A stretch of 32,776 nucleotides of DNA, taken from assembly GCA_028279655.1 (NCBI GenBank), contig JANQNH010000005.1:208962-241737 (forward strand), read 5' to 3'. The stretch is from Candidatus Nanoarchaeia archaeon (GTDB lineage Archaea; Nanobdellota; Nanobdellia; Woesearchaeales; JACPBV01). Positions 1 to 8,557 of the stretch are shown piece after piece. A program made the translations under genes and the position numbers. How positions within the stretch are numbered: position 1 is the stretch's first letter; each line of letters opens with the position of its first letter. Below the pieces are notes generated by a model. It ran no database searches and was not told the origin of the DNA. It saw only the letters and a program-made list of their open reading frames with translations.

Positions 1-677
1 GAATAACCTACCAAAAATTCAGCAATACTCTTAAGAGGAGAGATAGTGGCAGACAGCCCGATCCTTGTCATATGCGGACTTAGCGTTCCAAGTCGTTCCA
101 TAGACAAAGAAAGATGCACCCCCCTTTTACCTTCAGCAAGAGAATGGATCTCATCGCAGATAAACCAGTCTACCTTACGCAGATGTTCGATAAACTTAGG
201 AGAAGAAAGAAGAATAGCCAGTGATTCAGGTGTTGTTATCAGTATGTGCGGAGGATTCTTCAACATCTTGCTCCTTTCTTTAGTTTCTGTATCTCCAGTT
301 CTCACAGCAACCCTTATACCAAGCTTCTTTCCAGCAATCTCTTCGATCTCTTTTAGTGGTTCTATAAGATTTATAGATATATCTGAAGAAAGCGCCTTTA
401 GGGGAGATACATAAACAGCATATATTCTATCTTCTAGTATTCCTTTTATTGAAGAATCCACTAGTTCATTTAGTATAGATAAGAAAGCAGTAATGGTCTT
501 TCCGCTTCCTGTTGGAGCAGATACTAAAACATCCTTCCTAGAATGAATATCTACAACCGCATATCTTTGAGGTAAGCAAAAAGTTTTAAATTTACCTTGA
601 AACCATTTTTTTACTATAGGATTCAATATTCCAAATATTTCCTCATCTGTGTTTTGTTTATTCTGGAAAGTTATCAC
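1..677 (-). CDS. lhr: Lhr-type ATP-dependent helicase, N-terminal part (runs off the window)
   Basis: The first ~225 residues of a superfamily 2 DNA/RNA helicase of the Lhr (large helicase-related) group are present; the C-terminal remainder lies beyond base 1. Visible motifs in order are a Q-motif-like PQRYAV, Walker A APTGSGKT, the Ia-like VSPLKAL, motif Ib TTPESL, a DEIH Walker B box and motif III LSATI. These fit Lhr helicases, which unwind 3'-tailed DNA and DNA/RNA hybrids in repair. I place the start at GTG 677-675, preceded 8 nt upstream by GGAG; this GTG overlaps the TGA stop of the upstream endonuclease gene as GTGA, so translation is probably coupled. No ATG exists in frame between the preceding in-frame stop and this GTG. 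The start may be secondary, created when the endonuclease gene arrived. Confidence 0.9.
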   Translation of the reverse strand, partial: MITFQNKQNTDEEIFGILNPIVKKWFQGKFKTFCLPQRYAVVDIHSRKDVLVSAPTGSGKTITAFLSILNELVDSSIKGILEDRIYAVYVSPLKALSSDISINLIEPLKEIEEIAGKKLGIRVAVRTGDTETKERSKMLKNPPHILITTPESLAILLSSPKFIEHLRKVDWFICDEIHSLAEGKRGVHLSLSMERLGTLSPHMTRIGLSATISPLKSIAEFLVGY

Positions 678-1687
678 CTTAGTTTCTCCATCTTTCTTTT
701 TATAGTAAAACCAATTAATTCTCTAAAAAGTCTGAGATTTTCCTTTTTCTTAATACCTATTACAGGGTATTTGCTGCTTTTATAAATTATGTGTTTAATC
801 TTTAATTGATCCAAGAGTTTACAAATATCTCCAATGGCCTTTTTTGAGTAGGAAGTTAAGGTTATTGCATACTCACCAACATGACCTTCACTATCATAAA
901 ATCCCTTAAGAAAACTTGATTTTATAGAGACATCTTCAGAATTTAGAATAGCTATAGGGGCACCCCATTTTTTTGTTCCAAAATCTCCATAATGAAGCAA
1001 GTCTCTACAGATAACTCTTGAAGCTATATTAGCTATATAGCTATTTCTTCGATTATAAAAGTAATAATTATAATTGATTCCATACACTTGTTTGAAACAT
1101 CTCAAAAACTCTTCAATAAATTCTATGTCTTTCCTTATCTCTAGTTTTGCAAAATTCTTATCAATATAACCATCGCCACAAAGAACACCTAAAATATAAG
1201 CTTTCTCCGGAGTTAATTTATTATAGTCTTTTGTAGGTTTAGTTAATCTCAAATCACATAACTCCTTTCTGATATTAGGTGTATTCATCGACTCTGTATG
1301 TGATCTCAGTTTTATTCCGCTATTCTTCAACCAATCTATCACAGTTGCCGTAGCAACTTTATATTTCTGTGCAATCCTACTAGCACTTATCATCTTTTTA
1401 ATATAAAGGTTGAATAACTCTTTTTTTGGAGGAATTTGCTTCGACTTAAATTGGGTCTTTTCATTAGCAAAAGGGATAATATGCCTATGAATCCAACCAG
1501 AAATTGTGTTCTCAGATAGAATTACCCCATATTTCTTTTTTATCTCTTTTGATATGGTTCTTTGCCCATATACTCTCTCATTTCTAATTTTAATAACAAA
1601 TTCATGAATTTTTAAGACTAATTCACGTGAAGTACCATTATATGGCTTGTATATATTCTTTGATTTTTTTCGATTATTTTTATTCAT
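674..1687 (-). CDS. Free-standing LAGLIDADG homing endonuclease with N-terminal HTH
   Basis: A 337-aa protein with two LAGLIDADG motifs ([12 protein letters not shown] and [12 protein letters not shown]), the arrangement of a monomeric LAGLIDADG endonuclease with two pseudo-symmetric half domains. The second motif has Glu where the catalytic Asp usually sits, a known substitution. The N-terminal ~140 residues are Lys-rich and contain two helix-turn-helix-like stretches (near [10 protein letters not shown] and [18 protein letters not shown]), probably for DNA binding. I prefer ATG 1687 over TTG 1699. The gene is not inside an intein or an open intron: its stop codon overlaps the GTG start of the Lhr gene. 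Base composition is more AT-rich than the neighbours, as expected of a mobile gene. Activity and target site are inferred. Confidence 0.87.
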   Translation of the reverse strand: MNKNNRKKSKNIYKPYNGTSRELVLKIHEFVIKIRNERVYGQRTISKEIKKKYGVILSENTISGWIHRHIIPFANEKTQFKSKQIPPKKELFNLYIKKMISASRIAQKYKVATATVIDWLKNSGIKLRSHTESMNTPNIRKELCDLRLTKPTKDYNKLTPEKAYILGVLCGDGYIDKNFAKLEIRKDIEFIEEFLRCFKQVYGINYNYYFYNRRNSYIANIASRVICRDLLHYGDFGTKKWGAPIAILNSEDVSIKSSFLKGFYDSEGHVGEYAITLTSYSKKAIGDICKLLDQLKIKHIIYKSSKYPVIGIKKKENLRLFRELIGFTIKRKMEKLR

Positions 1688-1777
1688 TAAAATAACCAAA
1701 TTAGAAATTGTTTTGGATTTTGATTGAATTAAAATATGGGCAAATATAGAATGTGTTAGTCCTTTAAATACTTTACG

Positions 1778-1840
1778 TTAATGATGCTCTTTTGCGAATT
1801 TGATCATAAGAGAAAGAGGGTAAAAGTCTATTTTTAAAGT
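1778..1840 (-). promoter_or_regulatory. Stranded promoter and 9-codon mini-ORF upstream of the endonuclease gene
   Basis: On the minus strand a TATA-like box (ACTTTAAAAATAG, 1840-1828) stands about 25 nt before an ATG at 1807, the spacing used by leaderless genes elsewhere in this window. The ATG opens only MIKFAKEHH before a TAA at 1780-1778. Its first codons resemble the start of the downstream Lhr protein (MITFQNKQN), so this may be the old lhr promoter and start left behind when the endonuclease gene inserted. A second TATA-like box (1772-1762) could serve the endonuclease. The similarity is short and only suggestive. Confidence 0.4.
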
Positions 1841-1860
1841 TTAGCCTTAATAAAAGAAGA

Positions 1861-2601
1861 TCATTTCATAGCCAGAACTTCTTCAACCAACTGAGAGTAA
1901 TCCTTGCTCCCCCTGCTGGAAGCTGCATAAGAGAATATGCTTTTTCCGTATTTTGGAGCTTCCTTCAGCTTAGAATTAATACGAATCGGATAAGAGCATA
2001 TCTGTGAAAACTCTGTCTGTATCTCAGCCAAGGTATCTTTGCATATCCTGTTCCTGGCATCATACATGGTTGGTATCACCCTGCTTATCTTAACAGAAGT
2101 TCCATTATGCGTATTGCTCCTCTGGATGAAGCTGATCATGTTCTTCAAGCCCTCAAGTCCGAGATAATCCGTAGAAACAGGGATAAAAGCCTCTCCACAA
2201 AGCGATAGGGCATTCTGGCTAAGTAATCCCATTGCAGGAGGACAATCAACAACCATAAAATCATAATCATTCACGCTCTCAAACAATTTCTTCAGATATT
2301 CCTTCCTATTCTCGTGCTCTGCCATAAAAGACTCAGCTTCACTTAACGATTCCTTGGACGTAATAACAAAGAAATTAGTTGCAATATTTGAGATGCACTG
2401 TTGGATCACCTGGTTGCCCATCACTGCATCGCTCAGATCACCTTCAGCCTTCACCTTTAAAGAAGTATCAACATTGCCCTGTGGGTCAAGATCAACGAGC
2501 AAAACCTTCCTGTCTTTTCTTGACAATCCTGCAGCCAGATTAATAGCAGTAGTTGTCTTGCCAACACCTCCTTTTTGGTTTATAATACATATCCTTCTCA
2601 A
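1861..2601 (-). CDS. ParA/MinD-family ATPase
   Basis: A 246-aa deviant Walker ATPase of the ParA/Soj type. The N terminus has the deviant P-loop KGGVGKTTT, followed by VDLDPQGN (switch I/Walker A' region) and VVDCPPAMG (Walker B). ParA proteins bind DNA non-specifically as ATP dimers and position chromosomes, plasmids or protein complexes. A TTG start at 2601 is chosen because GGAGTGAT lies about 5 nt upstream; GTG 2610 would leave the ribosome site inside the gene. No ParB gene is visible; the gene upstream (2691-3146) encodes a small DNA-binding-type protein that could be its partner. A TATA-like sequence (ATGTTTATAACTG) in the 90-bp gap suggests its own promoter. Confidence 0.88.
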   Translation of the reverse strand: MRRICIINQKGGVGKTTTAINLAAGLSRKDRKVLLVDLDPQGNVDTSLKVKAEGDLSDAVMGNQVIQQCISNIATNFFVITSKESLSEAESFMAEHENRKEYLKKLFESVNDYDFMVVDCPPAMGLLSQNALSLCGEAFIPVSTDYLGLEGLKNMISFIQRSNTHNGTSVKISRVIPTMYDARNRICKDTLAEIQTEFSQICSYPIRINSKLKEAPKYGKSIFSYAASSRGSKDYSQLVEEVLAMK

Positions 2602-2690
2602 TATAATCACTCCTATATTGCGAGTGCAGGCAACTCAGTTATAAACATTATTAGTTTTTATTATCCATATTGCAAAATATAGGAATAGAT

Positions 2691-3146
2691 TCAGAACTCC
2701 TCGTCGATTCTATTTACATACTCCTCTATCCTTGAAACGATTGAGGGCAGTAAAAACTTCTCTATCTTCTCCTCAAACAGCTCAGATAGCTTAGCTTTCT
2801 CATTGATTCTATAGTTATTAGCGACCTTCTCTACAATAAATATATCTCGAAGCCTTTTCAGCTGCCTCCTGATATTTGATCCTGCGATCCCCAACAAAGG
2901 AAGTTTATTCCTCTTTCGTTCCTCAATAACCCTCTCTTCTATCTCTTCAGAGCTTAACTCTTTTTTTGCTTTCAGAATAACAGAGAGAACATCTACTATA
3001 ACGTCCCTGGAATCTCCAGGCTGCAATAGGCCCATAGAAAGACATAATTTTCTTACAAGATCTCTTCCCTTGAAGTCGGGTTTTTCATACCTGCGAAGCG
3101 TGATCTCAGCAAGGGGAACATCCCTGCTTATAGTTTTCTTTGACAT
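2691..3146 (-). CDS. Small conserved archaeal protein, probable winged-helix DNA-binding protein
   Basis: A 151-aa, charged protein starting MSKKTISRDVPLAEITLRRYE. Residues ~45-115 read like a winged helix: a helical stretch (DVIVDVLSVILKAKKELSSEEI), a recognition-helix-like GSNIRRQLKRLRD, then a short beta-rich VEKVANNYRI. The C-terminal tail is acidic. I recognise it as a type that recurs in archaeal genomes, but I cannot name a family with confidence. A TATA-like box (ATTAAATAT, around 3170) about 25 nt before ATG 3146 suggests a leaderless mRNA. It sits between ileS and the ParA-like gene on the same strand. A role as DNA-binding partner of ParA is inference from position only. Confidence 0.7.
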   Translation of the reverse strand: MSKKTISRDVPLAEITLRRYEKPDFKGRDLVRKLCLSMGLLQPGDSRDVIVDVLSVILKAKKELSSEEIEERVIEERKRNKLPLLGIAGSNIRRQLKRLRDIFIVEKVANNYRINEKAKLSELFEEKIEKFLLPSIVSRIEEYVNRIDEEF

Positions 3147-3184
3147 AATATTTTTAAGAATTAACTGATATTTAATGGTTTTGA

Positions 3185-6100
3185 TTATACCTTTGTCAAA
3201 AAAAGCTCAAATAATTTACCCTTTACCTTCTCCTTGCTAGTAAGATCAAACTTCCCTTTTGGAGCACCTGAAACAATCTCTAATTTCTTAGCACCTACCT
3301 TCTCCATTATCGCTTTCTCGTTTGCGGAAATAGCAATATCTGTCTTGATAAAGAGGTTGATCCTATCCTTTTTCTCAAGTCCGGCTTTCTTACGAAGGCT
3401 CTGTACACGTCTCATGATCTCACGGGCAAAGCCTTCAGCCTCAAGTTCCTTGCTAAGCTCCTTGTTTAGATACAAAAATCCTCCTCTAAATTCAGATTCC
3501 TGGTATTCAGCAGGTATATCTCTTTCAACTACCAGATGGTCCCTCACAATATCTAGCTTAGCTCCATCAACATCCAAGGAATGTTTCCCGCTCTTCTCTA
3601 TATCATCCAATATAGCCTTTCCACTCTTAGATATGTTGGCAACTATCTTTGGAGCCAGATTTCCAAATGCCCCACCCAATTTTCCAAAATCAGGCTTGAT
3701 CTTAAGCTTAACCCCTGGCATATAATCCTTAACATTTATTTCCTTAACATTTGTCTGTATCTTTATCATATCTCCAAGCCTATCCACAGCAGCAGCAACT
3801 TCCTTGTCCTTGCTAACAATAATTACCTCCTTCAGAGGCCATCTTATTCCCAATCCTATCTTCTCTCTTCCAGCAAGCACTGACTGTACAATGTTCTGCA
3901 CAATCGCTATGTCTTTCTCAAGGCCCTCGCTGATATCACTTTCTACAAAACAAGGCCAGCTCTGCATATGGATACTGTCTTCTTTCAACCCAAAGACATC
4001 CTTAAGGTTAAGATATATCTTCTCAGTTATAAATGGCATTACAGGAGCCGAAAGCTTGAGAACCTCCAATAAGACATGATACACCACAGAAACAACAAGT
4101 TCTTTTTCATCCTTGGTGCCTACAGAAGACTTGTCTCTTGTCAGCTGGATATATGTCCTGGAAAGTTCGAGATACAATTCCTCGATCAGCCAAGGAACCT
4201 CATTAAGCCTGTACTCTTCAAAAGCCAAGCTCACCTTTTTGATGGTGGAGTTCAACTTAGAAAGTATATACCTCTCTTCTATTGAACAGTTTTTCTTGTT
4301 GATCTTCGGCTTAACATCAACCTTATTGTTCTTAACAAGATCGATAAGATACCTATGCAGGTTCCACAGGACCATTATGTTCTTGTGTTTTATCTTTGTA
4401 TCCTCCATGTTATAGTTTATATCCAGGCCAGGATTGGCTCCTCCGATCATATAATACCTCAATGTATCTGCTCCAAACTTATCAATAACTTCATAGGGGG
4501 ATATTATGTTCCCAAGTGATTTTGACATCTTCCTTCCTTCAGTATCCTGTACAAATCCGTGCATATAGCATCTCTTATAGCTGTGCTTATCCATAGAGAC
4601 CATGGAAGCCACCAATAGAAGGTTGAACCAACCCCTGATCTGATCCTTTCCTTCCAATATAAAATCAGGAGGCCACATCTTCTTGAACAAAGCGTCGTTC
4701 TGGGGGTAATCCAGGCAGGTCCAAGATGTAGTACCTGCATCTATCCACACATCCAGGATATCAGGTATTCTTTTCATCACTCCACCACATTTACATTTGA
4801 TCTCTACCCCATCTATATGGGGTCTATGGAGATCAGCAGGAACCTTGCCGGCTAATTTCTTGAGCTCCTTGACAGACCCTACAACAACAAATTCTTTGCA
4901 TTTTTCACATCTCCATACTGGAAGTGGAGTGCCCCAATACCTCTGTCTTGTTATCCCATTGTCCCTAAGATTATCCAGCCATGAGTCAAACCAGTTAGAT
5001 CCAGCCCAATCTGGTATCCATAATACCTTCCTGTTCAGCTCCCTCATCTTCTCCTTAAGGTCCTCTACCTTGAAGAACCACTGCTTGGTTGTCTTAAACA
5101 CAACCGGCTTATGGCATCTCCAGCAATGCGCATATTCATGCTCCACAGGTCTGGTTGCCAGAAGAACCTTTCTCTTTTCAAGCTCATCGATAAACTTCTG
5201 GTTATCTTTTTTTGCATCCCATCCTGAGAACATACCCATGGTATCATCATATTTTCCGTTCTCATCCAAGGTATTGAAAGGAGGGATCCCATACCTATGA
5301 CCCACCTCAAAATCCTCAGGTCCGCATCCTGGTGCAGTATGCACCAGTCCTGTTCCTGAACTTGTATCTACATATTCCTTTGAAAGCAATACTGTATGAA
5401 CCTTGGAACTCTGCTTCTTAAGCTTGCCATACCATTCCTTTAATTCAGAGTTGAATGGATGTTCATATCCTATCCCCTCCAATATCTCTCCCTTAAACTC
5501 TTCAAGGGTCTTGAACTTCTTGTCTACAGAACTTATAAATATGTTAGCAAGCTTTTTAGCAACAATCCATACCTCATCATCAACCTTTGCCCTAACATAT
5601 TCCTCGTCTGGGTTGACCATTATCCCTAGGTTGAATGCTATTGTCCAGGGAGTTGTTGTCCATATTATGAAATACTCGTTCTTTTTACCTATAATCTTCA
5701 GTTTGAGAAAAATAGACTCGTCCTTTACGTTCTTGTACTCGAGCTCGTGCTTAGCCAAGGCAGTTGCACAGCTAGGACACCAATGCATGGACTTCAGCCC
5801 CTCATACAACCTCTTGTTCTCGTGGGCCTTCTTCACCAGCCACCATTCTCCCTCCATAAACTCATTCTTTATAGACTGATAAGGATTGTCAAAATCCATC
5901 CATATACCCATCCTGTTAAAATCCCTGTTCATCATCTCCATATTGCTCACACAGAGCTTCTTGCATTCCTCAATAAACTTTCCCACACCATATTTTGGGA
6001 TCTCCTCTTTGTGCTTCATGCCCAACTTCTCCATAACCTTATGGGCTGTAGGTAATCCATGCATATCATAACCTGCCCTGTCCCAGACATCCAGGCCTTT

Positions 6101-6310
6101 CATGCGGTTATACCTAAGTGCAGAATCCTTCAATGATTTGTTCCAGGCTATACCAAGATGTATCTTACCAGAGGTATAAGGGGGTCCATCTAGAAAATAA
6201 TATGATTTCTTCCCTTTATTCTTCGCCTTGCATCTGGCATATATCTTGTTCTTTTTCCAGTATGCAAGTATCTCTTTCTCTATCCCTATTAGGTCAAACA
6301 TATCAGCCAT
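3185..6310 (-). CDS. ileS: Isoleucyl-tRNA synthetase, archaeal type
   Basis: A full-length 1041-aa class I aminoacyl-tRNA synthetase that charges tRNA-Ile with isoleucine in the cytoplasm. The HIGH signature appears as HLGI at residues 51-54 in PPYTSGKIHLGIAWN, the KMSKS loop as GRKMSKSLGN near residue 593, and an editing domain (TTTPWTIAFNLG, TGLVHTAPGCGPEDF) lies between. Paired cysteines (CWRCHKP, CEKCKEF) suggest inserted zinc sites. The C-terminal tRNA-binding extension matches the archaeal/eukaryotic form in length. The start MADMFDLIG is supported by a TATA box about 24 nt upstream, giving a leaderless transcript. The long open frames on the opposite strand here are its shadows. Confidence 0.97.
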   Translation of the reverse strand: MADMFDLIGIEKEILAYWKKNKIYARCKAKNKGKKSYYFLDGPPYTSGKIHLGIAWNKSLKDSALRYNRMKGLDVWDRAGYDMHGLPTAHKVMEKLGMKHKEEIPKYGVGKFIEECKKLCVSNMEMMNRDFNRMGIWMDFDNPYQSIKNEFMEGEWWLVKKAHENKRLYEGLKSMHWCPSCATALAKHELEYKNVKDESIFLKLKIIGKKNEYFIIWTTTPWTIAFNLGIMVNPDEEYVRAKVDDEVWIVAKKLANIFISSVDKKFKTLEEFKGEILEGIGYEHPFNSELKEWYGKLKKQSSKVHTVLLSKEYVDTSSGTGLVHTAPGCGPEDFEVGHRYGIPPFNTLDENGKYDDTMGMFSGWDAKKDNQKFIDELEKRKVLLATRPVEHEYAHCWRCHKPVVFKTTKQWFFKVEDLKEKMRELNRKVLWIPDWAGSNWFDSWLDNLRDNGITRQRYWGTPLPVWRCEKCKEFVVVGSVKELKKLAGKVPADLHRPHIDGVEIKCKCGGVMKRIPDILDVWIDAGTTSWTCLDYPQNDALFKKMWPPDFILEGKDQIRGWFNLLLVASMVSMDKHSYKRCYMHGFVQDTEGRKMSKSLGNIISPYEVIDKFGADTLRYYMIGGANPGLDINYNMEDTKIKHKNIMVLWNLHRYLIDLVKNNKVDVKPKINKKNCSIEERYILSKLNSTIKKVSLAFEEYRLNEVPWLIEELYLELSRTYIQLTRDKSSVGTKDEKELVVSVVYHVLLEVLKLSAPVMPFITEKIYLNLKDVFGLKEDSIHMQSWPCFVESDISEGLEKDIAIVQNIVQSVLAGREKIGLGIRWPLKEVIIVSKDKEVAAAVDRLGDMIKIQTNVKEINVKDYMPGVKLKIKPDFGKLGGAFGNLAPKIVANISKSGKAILDDIEKSGKHSLDVDGAKLDIVRDHLVVERDIPAEYQESEFRGGFLYLNKELSKELEAEGFAREIMRRVQSLRKKAGLEKKDRINLFIKTDIAISANEKAIMEKVGAKKLEIVSGAPKGKFDLTSKEKVKGKLFELFLTKV

Positions 6311-6327
6311 AAGCCTAAGAGAATAGG

Positions 6328-6340
6328 TTTTATATATAAA
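6328..6340 (-). promoter_or_regulatory. TATA box of ileS
   Basis: TTTATATATAAAA on the minus strand, centred about 24 nt before ATG 6310. This spacing puts the transcription start at or next to the start codon. Confidence 0.7.
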
Positions 6341-6387
6341 GCTTATTATTGGGTGAAGAAAATAGCAAAAGTTAGGTTATACAAGAT

Positions 6388-6400
6388 AAATTTATTTAAG
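6388..6400 (+). promoter_or_regulatory. TATA box for the 6425 gene
   Basis: AAATTTATTTAAG lies about 30 nt before ATG 6425. The ileS promoter is on the other strand, so this is a divergent promoter region. Confidence 0.55.
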
Positions 6401-6424
6401 TAACGCGGTATTTTCTTATATCAT

Positions 6425-6928
6425 ATGGGGCTTGAGGGGTTATATGTACCAATAAGAGATTCTTCAGAGAGAATAGAAGATAAGATAAACGAGTCTTTCC
6501 ATCTATTTAGAGACTTACTGATAATAGTGTGTGGGGGTAATGATTCAGATTCTGTAGATACTTTTTATCAAGCTATAAAAAGTATCTATGATTCAGCAAG
6601 GCAAATAATCGAATTGCAAGAGACCAACAATCCGGAGAATTATGCAAGAGCTCATCTCCAATCACAAAAGCAGTTCCATTCACCATTACTAGATGCAGTT
6701 CGAGATTATGATCCTGATCTTACAGACCCTATATTGGAGGAGATAGAGAGCATTTTACGACTTAATTATATCTTCATTTTAGCTAGGCCTACGGCAAAAG
6801 AATGGGACTTAAGCCTAATTCACACTGACACTAGCCTTGATATTGTCCAACAAGGCATTGCTATGCATAGATCAGGAAGAACTGCAGATTTTCATAGAAA
6901 ATACAAAAGTTTACTTCAATATCAGTAA
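6425..6928 (+). CDS. Hypothetical helical protein, 167 aa
   Basis: I do not recognise this protein. It is acidic, has no signal peptide or membrane segment, and looks mostly alpha-helical (for example the stretches around residues 17-36 and 55-66). There are no obvious metal-binding or catalytic motifs. It has its own TATA box and an ATG placed for a leaderless or very short leader mRNA, and it is separated from the next gene by a second promoter, so it is probably a single-gene unit. Coding status is supported by the promoter and by consistent codon use, not by homology. Confidence 0.6.
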   Translation: MGLEGLYVPIRDSSERIEDKINESFHLFRDLLIIVCGGNDSDSVDTFYQAIKSIYDSARQIIELQETNNPENYARAHLQSQKQFHSPLLDAVRDYDPDLTDPILEEIESILRLNYIFILARPTAKEWDLSLIHTDTSLDIVQQGIAMHRSGRTADFHRKYKSLLQYQ

Positions 6929-6945
6929 TGAGTTAAACCAATAAA

Positions 6946-6956
6946 TTTATATAAAA
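6946..6956 (+). promoter_or_regulatory. TATA box for the 6976 gene
   Basis: TTTATATAAAA, about 25 nt before ATG 6976; implies a leaderless transcript. Confidence 0.65.
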
Positions 6957-6975
6957 TACAGACAATAATCAGAAT

Positions 6976-7497
6976 ATGGGGAAAAAACCAGAGATTTTTG
7001 ATCAATATCCACCTTGGATGGTCTTTCTAACTGCAAAATTAACCCTGTTAGTGTATGGCTCAGGAGCATTCATAATGTTTAGGTTAAATATACTGACTGG
7101 ATACCTGTATATCCTGTATGTCCTTTTGCTTGAGTTCTATCTCTACAAGGAAGCTTGTCCTAATTGTTGTTACTATGGTAAGCTTTGCGCTTTTGGAAAA
7201 GGAAAACTGGCAGCAATCTTTTTCAAGAAAGGGGATCCAAAAAAGTTCGGTAAAAGAAAATTAACCTGGAAGGATTTTATTCCACAGATCTTAGTTGTAC
7301 TTATACCTGTGATTGTAGGGATATCTCTTTTGATTTCAAGAGGATTTCATCCAATTACCTTAGCAGCCATGCTATATCCAGTATTCTCCTGGTTTGTATT
7401 AAATCCAATAATCTACGGGAAAATAGCCTGCATCCACTGTAAGCAAGGTAGTAAATGCTGCCCTGCACTGGAATTCTTCTCCAAAGCAAAGAAGTAA
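6976..7497 (+). CDS. Cys-rich integral membrane protein, 173 aa
   Basis: Four probable membrane segments are visible (around residues 16-34, 38-56, 108-126 and 130-147). Two cysteine clusters follow the membrane pairs: ACPNCCYYGKLCAFGKG near residue 60 and ACIHCKQGSKCCPALEFF near the C terminus. By the alternating topology both clusters should face the same side, so they may bind a metal or an Fe-S cluster or form redox pairs. I have the impression that similar CPxC...YYGKxCAFGKG proteins occur in several archaea, but I cannot assign a characterised function. It has its own TATA box and probably a leaderless mRNA. Confidence 0.75.
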   Translation: MGKKPEIFDQYPPWMVFLTAKLTLLVYGSGAFIMFRLNILTGYLYILYVLLLEFYLYKEACPNCCYYGKLCAFGKGKLAAIFFKKGDPKKFGKRKLTWKDFIPQILVVLIPVIVGISLLISRGFHPITLAAMLYPVFSWFVLNPIIYGKIACIHCKQGSKCCPALEFFSKAKK

Positions 7498-7520
7498 TCC
7501 AATATTCAATTAAACCAAAG

Positions 7521-7532
7521 CTTTTTAAATAG
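7521..7532 (+). promoter_or_regulatory. TATA box for the 7551 gene
   Basis: CTTTTTAAATAG, centred about 25 nt before ATG 7551; consistent with a leaderless transcript. Confidence 0.6.
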
Positions 7533-7550
7533 CTCCACTATCTTCTATCT

Positions 7551-8060
7551 ATGGACATATTAGATACATTTAACCAAATAAGGGATATCCCATACAGGAT
7601 ACCTTTGACCCTGGAAGAGGAAGATGAATGCTGCGTTGGCAAGCACAAGCAGTTGTTTGAACTTCTGAAGAAAGAAGGCTATAACCTAAGATATAGGGTT
7701 TGCACCTTCAGTTGGAGCGACCTGAATATCCCAGAGGATATTAAGAGCCTGCCCCATGATTCTGAATCAACCCATACCTATTTGGAGATAGAGATAGACA
7801 AAAAATGGATAATCATGGATGTTACCTGGGACATTACACTAAGCAAGATACTTCCTGTAAACAATTGGGATGGCACCTCTGATACAAAAATAAGCGTACC
7901 TGTTAAGAAAATCTTGAGTCCAGAGGACAGCATTAAGGTAGTTAAGGAAGAGGAAGACAAAGATTCCCTTATAAATGATTTACGCAGGAACAAAGAGTTC
8001 TATCAGGCCCTCAATAAATGGCTTGAATCACAGAGGCTCACTTCTTCAATACATCGATAA
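7551..8060 (+). CDS. Transglutaminase-like (papain-fold) protein, 169 aa
   Basis: The sequence carries a plausible Cys-His-Asp triad in the order of the transglutaminase-like fold: Cys in DECCVGKHKQLFELL (about residues 27-28, at the start of a helix), His in STHTYLEIEID (about residue 76) and Asp in IIMDVTWD (about residue 93). In this family the Cys is followed by a helix and the His and Asp sit on adjacent strands, as here. No signal peptide is seen, so it should act in the cytoplasm as a protease, peptidase or cross-linking enzyme; the substrate is unknown. The C-terminal ~50 residues are charged and helical. Its 3' end overlaps the convergent gene at 8038 by 23 bp. Confidence 0.65.
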   Translation: MDILDTFNQIRDIPYRIPLTLEEEDECCVGKHKQLFELLKKEGYNLRYRVCTFSWSDLNIPEDIKSLPHDSESTHTYLEIEIDKKWIIMDVTWDITLSKILPVNNWDGTSDTKISVPVKKILSPEDSIKVVKEEEDKDSLINDLRRNKEFYQALNKWLESQRLTSSIHR

Positions 8061-8535
8061 CCCTGCTTAGGATCCCTTTATGATCTGCTTTTGTCGCCTC
8101 TGCAAGATCTTCCATCTCCACTAATACCTTATCGTCAAAACTCTCAATCCTGTAGTTGATCTCCTCTATCTTCTCGTTCAGTTTCCTAAGATCAACATCC
8201 AGAAGTCTCTTATTTGTCACTAAAAGGATCTTATCATAATTCTTACTGGCAAATATATTATTAAACTTATCAAAATCAGCGCTTTTCTTTATCACCCTCT
8301 GTATAAACATCTTCCAGTCCTTAAGCAAATCCTCATTTATAGGCTTAAGCATAAAAACAAGCCCAAGATTCTTATAACTAGCCGCAAAGTTATCAATATC
8401 TTCTTTATAGAAATCAAACTCCTCTTCCAAAAACTTAAGATCAGCACCCATCATATCCCTGTCGAACATTATCATGCTCATAATGTCTTCTTTCTTCAAG
8501 TTCAATTTCCTGATTGTAGAAATTCGTTCCTCCAT
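8038..8535 (-). CDS. Hypothetical charged helical protein, 165 aa
   Basis: Not recognised. It is rich in Lys, Glu, Asp and Ile, with long predicted helices (coiled-coil-like around residues 110-150: LRKLNEKIEEINYRIESFDDK). No membrane segment, signal peptide or cysteines. A near-ideal ribosome site, GGAGATGATC, lies just upstream of ATG 8535. It directly follows the 50-aa zinc-ribbon gene (22-nt gap), so the two probably form an operon. Its end overlaps the convergent 7551-8060 gene by 23 bp. Confidence 0.7.
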   Translation of the reverse strand: MEERISTIRKLNLKKEDIMSMIMFDRDMMGADLKFLEEEFDFYKEDIDNFAASYKNLGLVFMLKPINEDLLKDWKMFIQRVIKKSADFDKFNNIFASKNYDKILLVTNKRLLDVDLRKLNEKIEEINYRIESFDDKVLVEMEDLAEATKADHKGILSRVIDVLKK

Positions 8536-8557
8536 TTTGGATCATCTCCTAGATTAT

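Noticed and set aside
3234-6312. Several open frames of 60-170 codons opposite ileS
   Set aside because: They are antisense to a strongly conserved synthetase, lack promoters or ribosome sites and have no recognisable motifs.
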